A stretch of 64,000 nucleotides of DNA from an uncultured Bacteroidales bacterium (lineage in GTDB: Bacteria > Bacteroidota > Bacteroidia > Bacteroidales > FEN-979). This document shows positions 32,587-41,600 of this stretch, in pieces. Under the pieces are notes generated by a model. That model was not told the DNA's origin, made no database searches, and was given only the letters and a program-made list of their open reading frames with translations. The DNA lies in NCBI GenBank assembly GCA_903959905.1, contig CAJBYO010000005.1, positions 274,674-338,673 of the forward strand. The letters run 5' to 3'. The translations under genes were made by a program, and so were the position numbers. Numbering within the stretch: position 1 is the first letter of the stretch; each line of letters opens with the position of its first letter.

Positions 32587-34377
32587 TTACCCTGCTTCAA
32601 GTGCTTCAGCTCTTTTAGCGAGGGTGCCAACCGAAATTTCCAGTTCATTAATTGCCGCGTCGTTCCCTAGTATGGCCAGTTTTTTTATCCAGAGCTGGAC
32701 CCCTTGACTGTAGGAGTCTGCCAGGGTGGCACGGAAATTCAATTTTTTTAACCATTTTTTCTTCCACCCGGGCAAAGGCTCATCCGGGGATAAGGCGGTC
32801 AGTTCACGATCGATTTCACTTAAATAGATAAGAAGCCGGGAGCGTTTGGCTTCAAACAGCGCTTTGTACATGCTGCGGTCCTGTTCCTTGTCCGGATCAC
32901 GGGTCTCCATATCCAGTCTTTTAAGTCCATTTTCCAGGTTTTTCAGTGATGAAGCATCAAGCGCTCCGTTCCTTGCCGCTTTTTTAAGCTCTTTTGATTT
33001 TTTCTTGACTTTGCTGTTCGGTGTCATGGTTCTAACGAATTTGGTTTTGCCGGAAGCCTCGGCATACAGGGTGGGAACACCGAGGAACTCTGGCTTGAAT
33101 ATCAACAGCTGTTTTGTCTTTATCCGGAAAATCATCCTTCCTTTTGCGTCGTCGGCCCCCACACCTTTCCTTCGCTCACGCAGGTAACGCGCTTTGTGTT
33201 CAAGTGAATCCGGGTCGATCAACCCTGCTCCGGCATCCGCTCCGCCTATTTCCCTTGCTGCTGCGAGGAGTTCCTTTGTCTGTTTCCTGATTTTAACCAA
33301 CGCTGAAATTATGCCTGCATTGAAGTTCTGGTCAAAAGTGTTAAAATCAGTTGTGATGTTGAAATTTGACCCCTGCGCATCGCTAACCAGCAAGTCGTAA
33401 ATTATCTTCCGTTTGGATGGATCAAAGAGGGTTTCAAGGTCAGCGGTCCGACGTTCAGTATCCAGTCCCAGGGGATTTGCTTTGATATGTTCCTCTCCGC
33501 CGCTGATGAGAAACTTCGCCCAGTCCTCAGCAGTGGTCACATTACCGGCCTGACGGAGCAGATTTAACCCGGGAATTTGAGTGTCATTGTCAATGGTACT
33601 GATCTCTTCGTTCGCCAGAACCTTGAAATTATCACCTTTTATTTGTCCGAACCATGCTTTTGATGCACCTTGCGACTGCATGGCAGTGACCCGGTCGCTG
33701 TTGCCGAGAAGCGCGTCAGCCGCAGTAAGACGGCCAAGTTGTTTGTGGAACAATGACGAATTTAAAAAAGCAAGGTTTGCAGTTGGATTTTTTAAGATAT
33801 CCCAATATTCATCACCTTCGGCCGTATCCATAATCAGGACACTCCTGGCACCTTCAGCCAGGCCAATCTTGGAAAGGATCTTTGCACCGATATTTTTTTC
33901 CTCATCGTTTGCAGATGACTGGTATCGGATGGCAATTTCCATCAGGTTCCTGATGATCTCTGCCTTTTGATCCATATTGGCAATTTGTGAGTTGGTGCTG
34001 CGCACACCAGCAGCCTTAAGCACTTTGTCAGCAAAGGCGGCACGGCGCGTATCCTCTTTAGAAAACTTGACGGCTGCTGTTTCTGTACCGTCCCTGAAAA
34101 GGTAGATTCCATGGTTTGCAATTCCCTTTTCTATCACCTTGGTGATGTCAGGCGCCAGGGTAGGATCAGCACGCCGCTGAACCAATGCCCGGGGAGAAAG
34201 ATTCTGTTGTCTGCCATGAACAACCTGATCGGCAATCTCCTGTAATTTTCTTTGGCTGACCGACTTAGCCCGGTTATCTGCGATCGAAAAACCCGGTTCA
34301 TGGTTATTCTGTGCTTTGATAAATCCGGCCAAAGACTCGTTGCTGTTATTTCGGGTTGAAGCGACATTGATCTTCAT
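32587..34377 (-). CDS. Putative eCIS cargo protein with PI3K/HipA-like kinase fold
   Basis: 596 aa. The tag DNRAKSVSQRKLQEIAD is at 34-50 and LVQR at 65-68. After it comes a kinase-like layout: IYLFRDGTETAAVKFSKED with a candidate ATP-contacting lysine (K104), a hinge-like strand SVLIMD (179-184), a catalytic-loop match LGRLTAADALLGNSDRV (214-230; D221, N226, D228, R229), and a metal-site match TIDNDTQ (261-267). This order resembles PI3/PI4-kinase and HipA-type kinases. The C-terminal half is basic and helical, with a repeated KK-x-LKK composition. It would phosphorylate a protein or lipid in the target cell; that is inference. No signal peptide. It is the first of the three tagged genes. 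Confidence 0.6.
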   Translation of the reverse strand: MKINVASTRNNSNESLAGFIKAQNNHEPGFSIADNRAKSVSQRKLQEIADQVVHGRQQNLSPRALVQRRADPTLAPDITKVIEKGIANHGIYLFRDGTETAAVKFSKEDTRRAAFADKVLKAAGVRSTNSQIANMDQKAEIIRNLMEIAIRYQSSANDEEKNIGAKILSKIGLAEGARSVLIMDTAEGDEYWDILKNPTANLAFLNSSLFHKQLGRLTAADALLGNSDRVTAMQSQGASKAWFGQIKGDNFKVLANEEISTIDNDTQIPGLNLLRQAGNVTTAEDWAKFLISGGEEHIKANPLGLDTERRTADLETLFDPSKRKIIYDLLVSDAQGSNFNITTDFNTFDQNFNAGIISALVKIRKQTKELLAAAREIGGADAGAGLIDPDSLEHKARYLRERRKGVGADDAKGRMIFRIKTKQLLIFKPEFLGVPTLYAEASGKTKFVRTMTPNSKVKKKSKELKKAARNGALDASSLKNLENGLKRLDMETRDPDKEQDRSMYKALFEAKRSRLLIYLSEIDRELTALSPDEPLPGWKKKWLKKLNFRATLADSYSQGVQLWIKKLAILGNDAAINELEISVGTLAKRAEALEAG

Positions 34378-34482
34378 ATCTCATTATTCTGAATAAAACT
34401 GGAATTACCTGTTCATTTTTACTTTAACGATTATTGAGAAATTCACATGTATCTGTTCATGTTTTTCAGACGTATCAGCGGA

Positions 34483-35751
34483 CTATGGCAACGGCCTTTT
34501 CCGTGTGTGGATAAATGGCATGATCCCAAGGAACACCAAACCGAGGGTGAGCACGAAGATGATTATCTGCCAAAGATTCCCGAAGGATAATACCAGCAGC
34601 ATGATATTTAACAATACAATGACTCCGCTCACAACGCCAAAGGGTTTCATGTAGCCTGAAATGAAATCATGAACCTTACTGCTCAGGTAAAAGAGGATGA
34701 ACAGACTGAGTAATGCGACAGACAGGACATTCAGCACCAGAACCAAAACGGCAAACATGATGAATCCTGCCCCGGAGATGCCGACCTGGTCAGAAATGTT
34801 TTCAGGCTGGCTTGCCATGTTCGGTGGATTATCCTGAATGGAATACCAGATCTTTTTGATAACCCCCGGAACTTCCCTGAACACGTCTGCCACTTTCTTC
34901 AGGAAGAGAATTGTATCAGAAGATTCCCCTCCCTGTTTGTCTGTCTGTCCGGAATTGTCGTTGACATTGCTCTGGGCCTTGCCCGGTGTGTTGTTTGTGG
35001 TGATGTACATCCCGTTACCGACGTTTCCGAAATAATCGAAATCGGCAGTGGTAATGATGTCCGGAACAGCCAGAATTGATCCGTCAAACAGCAGGCTGTC
35101 GGCGCGTGCAATGCTCAGCACCAGTTCCATATCATTCTGGTGCAGTATCTGCCGGCAATACTGCAGGAAGAATTTGAATTTTGGGATCTGCGCTGCTGTC
35201 AGGCCGCTGAAATATATATTCACCCCCGAAGCGTCGCGCTCCGAACCCGAACCCTGTGCGACATTGGCCTTTGACAACGCAATGATATCTTCAACTTCAA
35301 TGGCCTGGAAAAGGTTATCGTTCAAAACGAGGTCAATGTTGGCTGTCCCGTTGCAGAATACCACGATATCCACCTTGCAGTCCTCCTCTTCGGCTGTTTT
35401 TAACAGGGATGTGGTTGTCCATGAATAGGCTTTGAGCCAGTCTGAATTGTCTGAAAAGATGAAGTATCCGAAATACCCGATTCTTTTAATGTTCTGGAAT
35501 TCATACCTGTTGTAACAGGTTCCCATCCAGAAAGGATGAAAGGCATAATTAACCTTGCCTGCCGCGCCCGGATATTTGTAACCAGTGATGCCTTCCCCAT
35601 TCCGAATGGTATCCCATTGCCGTTCTGTTTTGAAGTTGTACTGAAGATATCGGGCCAGCGGTTTGGTATACAGCGAATCCGGCGAATTGACGCCATCAAC
35701 ATGCATCCATAACAACATTAATGTTATAAGTATACCCCAATATCGTGTCAT
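34483..35751 (-). CDS. Membrane protein with degenerate GH18-like periplasmic domain, in the eCIS operon
   Basis: About 422 aa from the ATG at 35751; a TTG at 35760 is possible. A signal peptide (~1-21) comes first. The next ~220 residues follow the GH18 chitinase-like layout: YAFHPFWMGTCYNRYEF, IGYFGYFIFSDNSD, and SGVNIYFSGLTAAQIPKF. GH18 enzymes have D-x-D-x-E in that last strand; here it reads N-I-Y-F-S, so hydrolysis is unlikely. A Gly/Asn/Gln-rich linker follows, then three membrane helices (FIMFAVLVLVLNVLSVALLSLFI; VVSGVIVLLNIMLLVLSF; IIIFVLTLGLVFLGIM). It may bind peptidoglycan and hold or release the particle at the envelope. It starts 12 bp after the AAA+ gene. Confidence 0.65.
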   Translation of the reverse strand: MTRYWGILITLMLLWMHVDGVNSPDSLYTKPLARYLQYNFKTERQWDTIRNGEGITGYKYPGAAGKVNYAFHPFWMGTCYNRYEFQNIKRIGYFGYFIFSDNSDWLKAYSWTTTSLLKTAEEEDCKVDIVVFCNGTANIDLVLNDNLFQAIEVEDIIALSKANVAQGSGSERDASGVNIYFSGLTAAQIPKFKFFLQYCRQILHQNDMELVLSIARADSLLFDGSILAVPDIITTADFDYFGNVGNGMYITTNNTPGKAQSNVNDNSGQTDKQGGESSDTILFLKKVADVFREVPGVIKKIWYSIQDNPPNMASQPENISDQVGISGAGFIMFAVLVLVLNVLSVALLSLFILFYLSSKVHDFISGYMKPFGVVSGVIVLLNIMLLVLSFGNLWQIIIFVLTLGLVFLGIMPFIHTRKRPLP

Positions 35752-35763
35752 TCGTTTCAAGCG

Positions 35764-37107
35764 TTAAGCAATGTTGAGCACCTTTCCTTCTTTCCTGAAT
35801 TCTTTTCGTATTCCATCAAGTATCAGTGGTTTTGTAACTTGATCAAGATTATTCTGGAGCATTTTGATGGCAATGTACCGTATCACATTGATGATGGCCC
35901 CCCCGGTTAGCTCATAATCATTTGCAATTTCGCCTATCAGGATTTTTTTATCCAGTTCCATTTCGGGCGGAATCATATTACTCCATAAACGGTGTCTTTC
36001 TCCGGGATCGGGCACCGGGAAATGGATGATGGATTGAAACCTCCGGGCGAATGCTTCATCAATGTTTGTTTTAAGGTTCGATGCAAGAATCACGACTCCC
36101 GGGAAATCTTCAATACGCTGGAGCAGGTAGGATACCTCCTGGTTTGCATACCTGTCATTTGAACTGTTTGATTGTGTCCTTTTCCCGAACAGCGCATCAG
36201 CCTCGTCAAAAAAGAGGATCCAGTTTTTATTCTGTGCCTGGTCAAACACGCTGGCAAGATTTTTTTCGGTTTCGCCGATATACTTTGATACAATCATGGA
36301 AAGGTCAATCCGGTATACATCAAGTCCTACAGATTTTCCGATAAGACATGCTGTCAGGGTTTTGCCCGTTCCAGGCGGACCGTAGAACAACGAGCGGTAC
36401 CCGGGTTTGATGATCCGGTTAAGCCCCCATTCTTGCATGATGGTGCCTGAATGTTCAAGCCACGCCTTGATGAGACTGAGTTCATCCATTACCGGGAAAG
36501 GCACAACAAGATCTTCCCAGTTAAGCGGCGTCATGATCAGTTTGGCAGGGAAGAAAATGTTGTAATCAGGCTTATGCGTCTCACCGGTGGTACATTTATA
36601 CAGGTATTCCGGACTGATAACGAGTTTGCCGCTGAGGAATGGTTCATTGTCGCCATTGTTCTCCAGTTTCAGTATGTTCTTTGACGAAAAAAAATGATCC
36701 TTTTCCATCATCACAGTCACTTCGAACCGTTTGTTTAGATCTGTTCCTGCAACGATGAATGCAGCCGTTTGTCCGGTCGGGAGGAAGCCGCTGTGGGTGG
36801 TTCCTTTCCAGCCGCCAAATTCCGTAAACGGCCTGACAAAATTCTTGTTGTTTATAAACAGCATGTCAAGTACCTCGGGTCTGATATGCGGAACGATGGC
36901 AAGCATCAGGATGATCCGCTCCGCGAAGTTCATGTTGTGTTCTTTTACAACCATGCCAAATGCAGAACCCGCTGAAACTGCAGGAGGTGCGATCTCCGAA
37001 ATGTCAGTATATTGACATTCCTGACCGAAATAGAGTTGAATCCTGGTCTCCAGGATCAGACTGAACCAGGTAAGTTCCGCCTCCAAACTGTGCACATTGC
37101 TGGTCAT
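35764..37107 (-). CDS. eCIS AAA+ ATPase (Afp15/Pvc15-like)
   Basis: 447 aa from the ATG at 37107; upstream codons in frame overlap the previous gene in another frame. Residues 1-180 are an N-terminal domain typical of eCIS ATPases. The AAA+ core has Walker A FYGPPGTGKT (241-250), Walker B WILFFDEAD (296-304), sensor 1 ILASN (340-344) and arginine finger region FARRF (353-357). Afp15/Pvc15 are needed for particle assembly, not for firing, and no ClpV-type disassembly ATPase is present. The gene sits among Sec-exported proteins and before the cargo genes. Confidence 0.9.
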   Translation of the reverse strand: MTSNVHSLEAELTWFSLILETRIQLYFGQECQYTDISEIAPPAVSAGSAFGMVVKEHNMNFAERIILMLAIVPHIRPEVLDMLFINNKNFVRPFTEFGGWKGTTHSGFLPTGQTAAFIVAGTDLNKRFEVTVMMEKDHFFSSKNILKLENNGDNEPFLSGKLVISPEYLYKCTTGETHKPDYNIFFPAKLIMTPLNWEDLVVPFPVMDELSLIKAWLEHSGTIMQEWGLNRIIKPGYRSLFYGPPGTGKTLTACLIGKSVGLDVYRIDLSMIVSKYIGETEKNLASVFDQAQNKNWILFFDEADALFGKRTQSNSSNDRYANQEVSYLLQRIEDFPGVVILASNLKTNIDEAFARRFQSIIHFPVPDPGERHRLWSNMIPPEMELDKKILIGEIANDYELTGGAIINVIRYIAIKMLQNNLDQVTKPLILDGIRKEFRKEGKVLNIA

Positions 37108-37114
37108 ATGGTCT

Positions 37115-37852
37115 TTATTTGTGTTTTCCCCTGCAGTAATCCTCAGAAGTGTAATAGTTATTAACCAGGATGTCTTTGTTTTTCCCGATAATGAACTCTG
37201 AAAAACCTGTATGCTTCCTGTTATCAGGGTTCCAGTCGTAGGAGTATCCCAACTGTGTCCAGGGATAAGTGCTGTAAAGCGTGCAGTTGTAGTAGGAGTT
37301 AACCCGGTTCCGGTTAAACCAGCTGATATAGGATGAATCGGTATTCGCCGGGAAGCATAGCTGGCATTCGCTGTCGGTGATATCACTGTCGGGACATGGC
37401 CGGAACAGGTCGGCGGGTCTGACCCAGAACTCTACAAAAAATTTCTTCTTTGCATCGGGTGGCAGACCGAACCGTTGTTTCAGCCGCAGGTCGCTGTCAC
37501 CGGAACGCCTGCAGACATCCTTTAATTCTGGAACGGCTGTGACCCAGATCATGTAATTCCCGGTGTTATAGGGACTGTTCCGATGGTAATAGGATGTGTC
37601 GGCCTGCCATGTAACGACCAGCACATATTGTTCATGATTTATAGTTTTCCATATCAGGCGTTTGTTTGCTTCCGTAATCGCCAACAGGTTTTTGGAAACC
37701 TTGTTGTGTTCGGGATAAATGGAATTCGCGATGGCGTTCCGGTAGAGGGTTTCAAATCCGTCAGATTTGCCTTCCTCCTGGGCATAACCAACCAGATTGC
37801 GGAGCAGAAGGATCAGGATGAATACCGGGAGGTATAAAAGGTGCTTTTTCAT
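37115..37852 (-). CDS. Sec-exported protein of unknown function in the eCIS operon
   Basis: 245 aa with a signal peptide (KKHLLYLPVFILILLLRNLVGYAQ). I do not recognise a family. The C-terminal half holds six to seven cysteines (RPCPDSDITDSECQLCFP; YYNCTLYSTYPW; EDYCRGKHK), consistent with periplasmic disulfides, and many aromatic residues. It lies between the DUF4157 gene and the AAA+ ATPase with 47-bp and 7-bp gaps, so it belongs to the eCIS transcript. Together with the membrane protein two genes later it suggests an envelope-linked part of the system. Confidence 0.65.
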   Translation of the reverse strand: MKKHLLYLPVFILILLLRNLVGYAQEEGKSDGFETLYRNAIANSIYPEHNKVSKNLLAITEANKRLIWKTINHEQYVLVVTWQADTSYYHRNSPYNTGNYMIWVTAVPELKDVCRRSGDSDLRLKQRFGLPPDAKKKFFVEFWVRPADLFRPCPDSDITDSECQLCFPANTDSSYISWFNRNRVNSYYNCTLYSTYPWTQLGYSYDWNPDNRKHTGFSEFIIGKNKDILVNNYYTSEDYCRGKHK

Positions 37853-37899
37853 ATTTATAAAAGGTTCATATAATTTGAATCATGCTGGCATCCAGCTTA

Positions 37900-38613
37900 T
37901 CATTCTGCAGCCCTGGCACCCATGGCATCGGCTTCCTGTTCAAGAGACTGGTCGTCATTTACCGGCATCCCTGAAACCTCCGTAGTTGGCTCCACACGGC
38001 CTTCCTTTTGCTGGACAACATGCGCCAGTTCATGCCCGATGAGTTGTAGTCCGGCGGAGGTATCCGGTTTAAATTGCCCCGGCGCGAAGTGGACGTCGCT
38101 GCCCTGGGCATAGGCCAGCGCCCCCACGTCGGTTGCATGCGAGGATTCGGGATGTACGCGCACATCAGAAAAATTGCTGTTCATGGATGTTTCCATCCTT
38201 GACTTTACCTCGTCAGGCATTCCGGTGTTGTTCTGTTTCTGCTGGATGGGGAATTTTCCCTGCATGGGTTCTTTTTCGTCTTCTTCTGAAAGCTGTGAGA
38301 CAAATTTTCCCTGAATAGGTTCTTCCTCCTCCTCCGTTTGCAACTGGGAAAGAAATTTTCCCTGAAGAGGCTCTTCCTCTTCATCCTTTTGAAGTTGGTA
38401 AACAAATTTTCCCTGCAAGAGATGATCTGCTTCAGGTTCCTGACGCTGGATGGCGGAACCAAAAATCGAATCCAGCTTTTTCCGTTGCATCGTGATCCAG
38501 GAATCCTGGACCTGGTTTGTGTGCTCTGCCGGTTGACTGGTAATGGCATCCTTCTTCTGCAGGGAAGTGATGCTCCGGTGGTCATGGGTGGTCTTGATAT
38601 CTTTTGTTTGCAT
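37900..38613 (-). CDS. DUF4157 (eCIS core-associated) protein with acidic 17-residue repeats
   Basis: 237 aa. Residues 66-121 hold four repeats with a 17-residue period, each ending (L/I/M)QGKF and containing an acidic run (EEEEE). The DUF4157 domain follows: NNTGMPDEVKSRME, FSDVRVHPES, LAYAQGSDVHFAPGQF, then the metalloprotease-like HELAHVVQQKEGRV (194-207), and the final LEQEADAMGARA. DUF4157 is the most constant accessory of eCIS loci and is proposed to process or accompany cargo. The N-terminus has a worn form of the cargo tag (DHRSITSLQKK, 11-21; MQRKKLDSIF, 42-51). It follows the tape-measure gene by 27 bp. Confidence 0.88.
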   Translation of the reverse strand: MQTKDIKTTHDHRSITSLQKKDAITSQPAEHTNQVQDSWITMQRKKLDSIFGSAIQRQEPEADHLLQGKFVYQLQKDEEEEPLQGKFLSQLQTEEEEEPIQGKFVSQLSEEDEKEPMQGKFPIQQKQNNTGMPDEVKSRMETSMNSNFSDVRVHPESSHATDVGALAYAQGSDVHFAPGQFKPDTSAGLQLIGHELAHVVQQKEGRVEPTTEVSGMPVNDDQSLEQEADAMGARAAE

Positions 38614-38640
38614 TGTTTCCGAATTTTAATTGTTTGGTTT

Positions 38641-41600
38641 TTAAATCCAGTCCACGTAAATTGTCTTATCCATCCATTGGTGTTTAATGATGGAAAAGGA
38701 CCATGGAAGCTGGTCAAGGAGGATGTCGTATCCCCTTTGTTCAATTTTAAGATGCCAGGCATCTTCAACAAGCCTGAGCTGGCCATCCCGCTGAAGGAAT
38801 GATTCACGGAGTCCGGCAAGTGAAGTGCTCCCGATGGCCTTCCAGTTCTGGATCATCGCGTCAAGAAGGCTTTCTATTGTGCTGATCTCCTGACCGGCGA
38901 CCTCAATTTCCCTTGACAGTGGCTGGCCATTGTTGAATCCACACAGAATGCGGTTCAGTGCAAGTTCGTGTTCGGGAAAATCTGTCGTGGCATACGCAGC
39001 AAACTGTAGCAGGTGAATTGCTCTTTCGGCGGCGGCTTCGTCAATGAACTGGTTGTTACTGGTGAGCTTAAGCATGGTAAACAATTGCGGGAGGAATACT
39101 GACATCAGTACAAGACCGGAATTCCGGATGAAGATATCTTCGCCTTCCTGATATTCAAGGTTCTTACCGGCAGACTCACGGGCTTCGTTTACCGTCTCAT
39201 CTTTTTCTGATGGGACAGGAGCCTGCTTTTCATCCTCCCGGGATTCATTTTCTGGGTTTCCGTGTGATACAGCAGCAACCGGGTTAACAGTATCTGATGT
39301 TTGCCGGTCATGGACCCCGACTGCTGAAACAGATGAGTGCCAGTCAAAGCCTGACGAATAGTGCTCAGGATGCAGGTCAAGGAATGGCTTGAGAACCCGG
39401 TATACTGATTCTGTTTCCTTGATTACCCCCGGATCGTCTGAGTCAACGAGGGCCATGCGAATACCGGATGATATTTCTGAAATGGACCGACCCGGCGACA
39501 CCGAGACAAAGTAGTCAAGGAAATAGCGTATGAAATGCGTTTCATCAAACAATCGCTCCCTGTTTGTCGCCATATATAAGACAAGAAGCGACCAGCCGGT
39601 CAGGTAGACGGTGCTGCCTGCCTGCCTGCCATCGTAGCGTTGCCAGGAGGTCATGAGAACCTCCATTGTCCTGATGGCAAATGTGGCATAGGTCGGTTCA
39701 GCCAGGTGAATCAGACGACTGAGCTCATATACCGGCTGACTTTCAATCAGTGATGTGAGGAATTCTGCCCCCTCCGGGTTGCCAGTCAATGGAAAGCCTG
39801 CTTTGTCCATTCCGGCTATTCCCGGGATCAACTGAAGGAAGTTGCTGGTCAAAGGAATAATTCGCAAATTCAGCAGGGCAATGATCACAGATGGATTTCT
39901 TTTGCGAACCAGAAACTCAAGCAGTTTTTTATTTTCCCACAGTTCAGAGGTCAGCCTTCCGGCCAGTTCCTCGTTTATTGTCAACAGGCGCATGAGAACA
40001 ACATGTTCCGGGATGTCATCATAATACCCGGGCATGTCGTCGGGAACGGCCCCGGTCTCAAGGAACAGAAGTAACTGTTGAAACGGTTCTTGCCGGGTTG
40101 TACTGGTTTGAAGTTTACCTTGCTGGTATGCGGGGTTCGGGAGTTCTTCTTCCACAGAGATCTCAAGAAGGATTGACGAAAGCCGGTGATCAGAGTTGGA
40201 TGTCCCGGTAACGCCAATGGCCGTGGTGATCAGGAAGCGCAGCAGGTCGGTATATTTTAAATCGTAATGGGCCGCGATCTGTCTAAGCGTGACCTTCAGG
40301 AACTGCTTCCGGTTGAATTCTGTACCCCGGTCTTCCAACAAAAAGGCCAGGATGTAATGCCACCGGATAAAATAAAAATCATCCGACCTTAACGGCAGGT
40401 GTGCTTCGGAATGCTGAACTTTTTCAAGGGATTGCGAATAACTTGTGATGAAGCTTTCCTGCCCGGGTTCCACCAGGTATACAATCCCTGTGATCAGCGA
40501 CTCTGGAAAATGCAGGATCATGTATTTCCTCATGGCCTCGCTTTTCCCTTCACGAAAGATAAGCTCCTTCGCTTTGGCCGGATCGGATCGCATCAGTTTC
40601 TGAAAGCGGGCTGCCAGTGTGTCCGCTGTCGGATTGTCATGGCCTGTAAGTCCCGCCAGATTCCAAAGGAACGATGTGATGATGGCAGGGTTGTCCGCCG
40701 CACGAAGGTTCCTTTTTTCCTCAACGGTCTGTTCTTCTTCATTTATTAAGATGAGAAGTTCAATCAGTCCGGAGCCTTCGGGGGAAAAATACTTTAGTCT
40801 TTTTGTTGTCGAAAGGAGCATCTGCAAAAAAGCGTGATATTCAATGCTGTAGCGGGAGGATATCCCATGCATCGTGATCTTCAGGAATTCCTTCCGGTTG
40901 AAGGCAGTACCCCGGTCCGCAAGAAGATAGGCCAGGATCACATTCCAGGTGATGAAATAAAAATCATTCCGGGTCACTTGCAGGCTCGGATTGTCCTGTT
41001 GACTCTTCTCCAGGGAGTCAGAATAGCTGATGATGAATCCGGCGTCCAACGGTTCAATGACATGCATCATTTCGGTGATCAGGGACTTTGTCAGGGTATG
41101 GATCAGAGCCAGCCTTACCGACTCACGCTTTCCTTCCTTTTTAAGGATTGCTGCCACCCTGGCCGGGGCCTGGTCAAATACCCTTTTAAGGTGTATCAGG
41201 AATGATCTTTTGGCCATCAGGGCCTGGTCCGGGCCACGAAGCGCTTCAGCAACAATGTTGAGCGAAGTTTGAACCGGATCAGTTTTTTTACGGCGCTTTT
41301 CCTCATCCTGCAAGGGTCGTGTATTGACCACTTCCTGAAGTTCCGCGATGATATTGGGTAGTGATGTTTTGAAAGGATAGTTCCTTAGCAAAGTTGGAAT
41401 GGTCCTGGCCATCAGGTCAATAAGTGATTTGTAGTGTATCGAATACCTCACGGCAAGTGAATGTATCAGTCTGTTCACAAATTCCTTCTGGTTGAAAAAA
41501 GTTCCTGAATCCACGAGGAGATAGGACAGGATAAGTTCCCAGATAATGTAACCGAATTCGATATTGCTGATTGGCAAAAGGGGCTGATGCCTGTGGGTTT

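Noticed and set aside
37107..37386. 93-residue N-terminal extension of the AAA+ ATPase
   Set aside because: It overlaps the coding part of the exported 245-aa gene in another frame and has low-complexity Thr/Ser text; eCIS ATPases start near MTSNVHSLEAEL.
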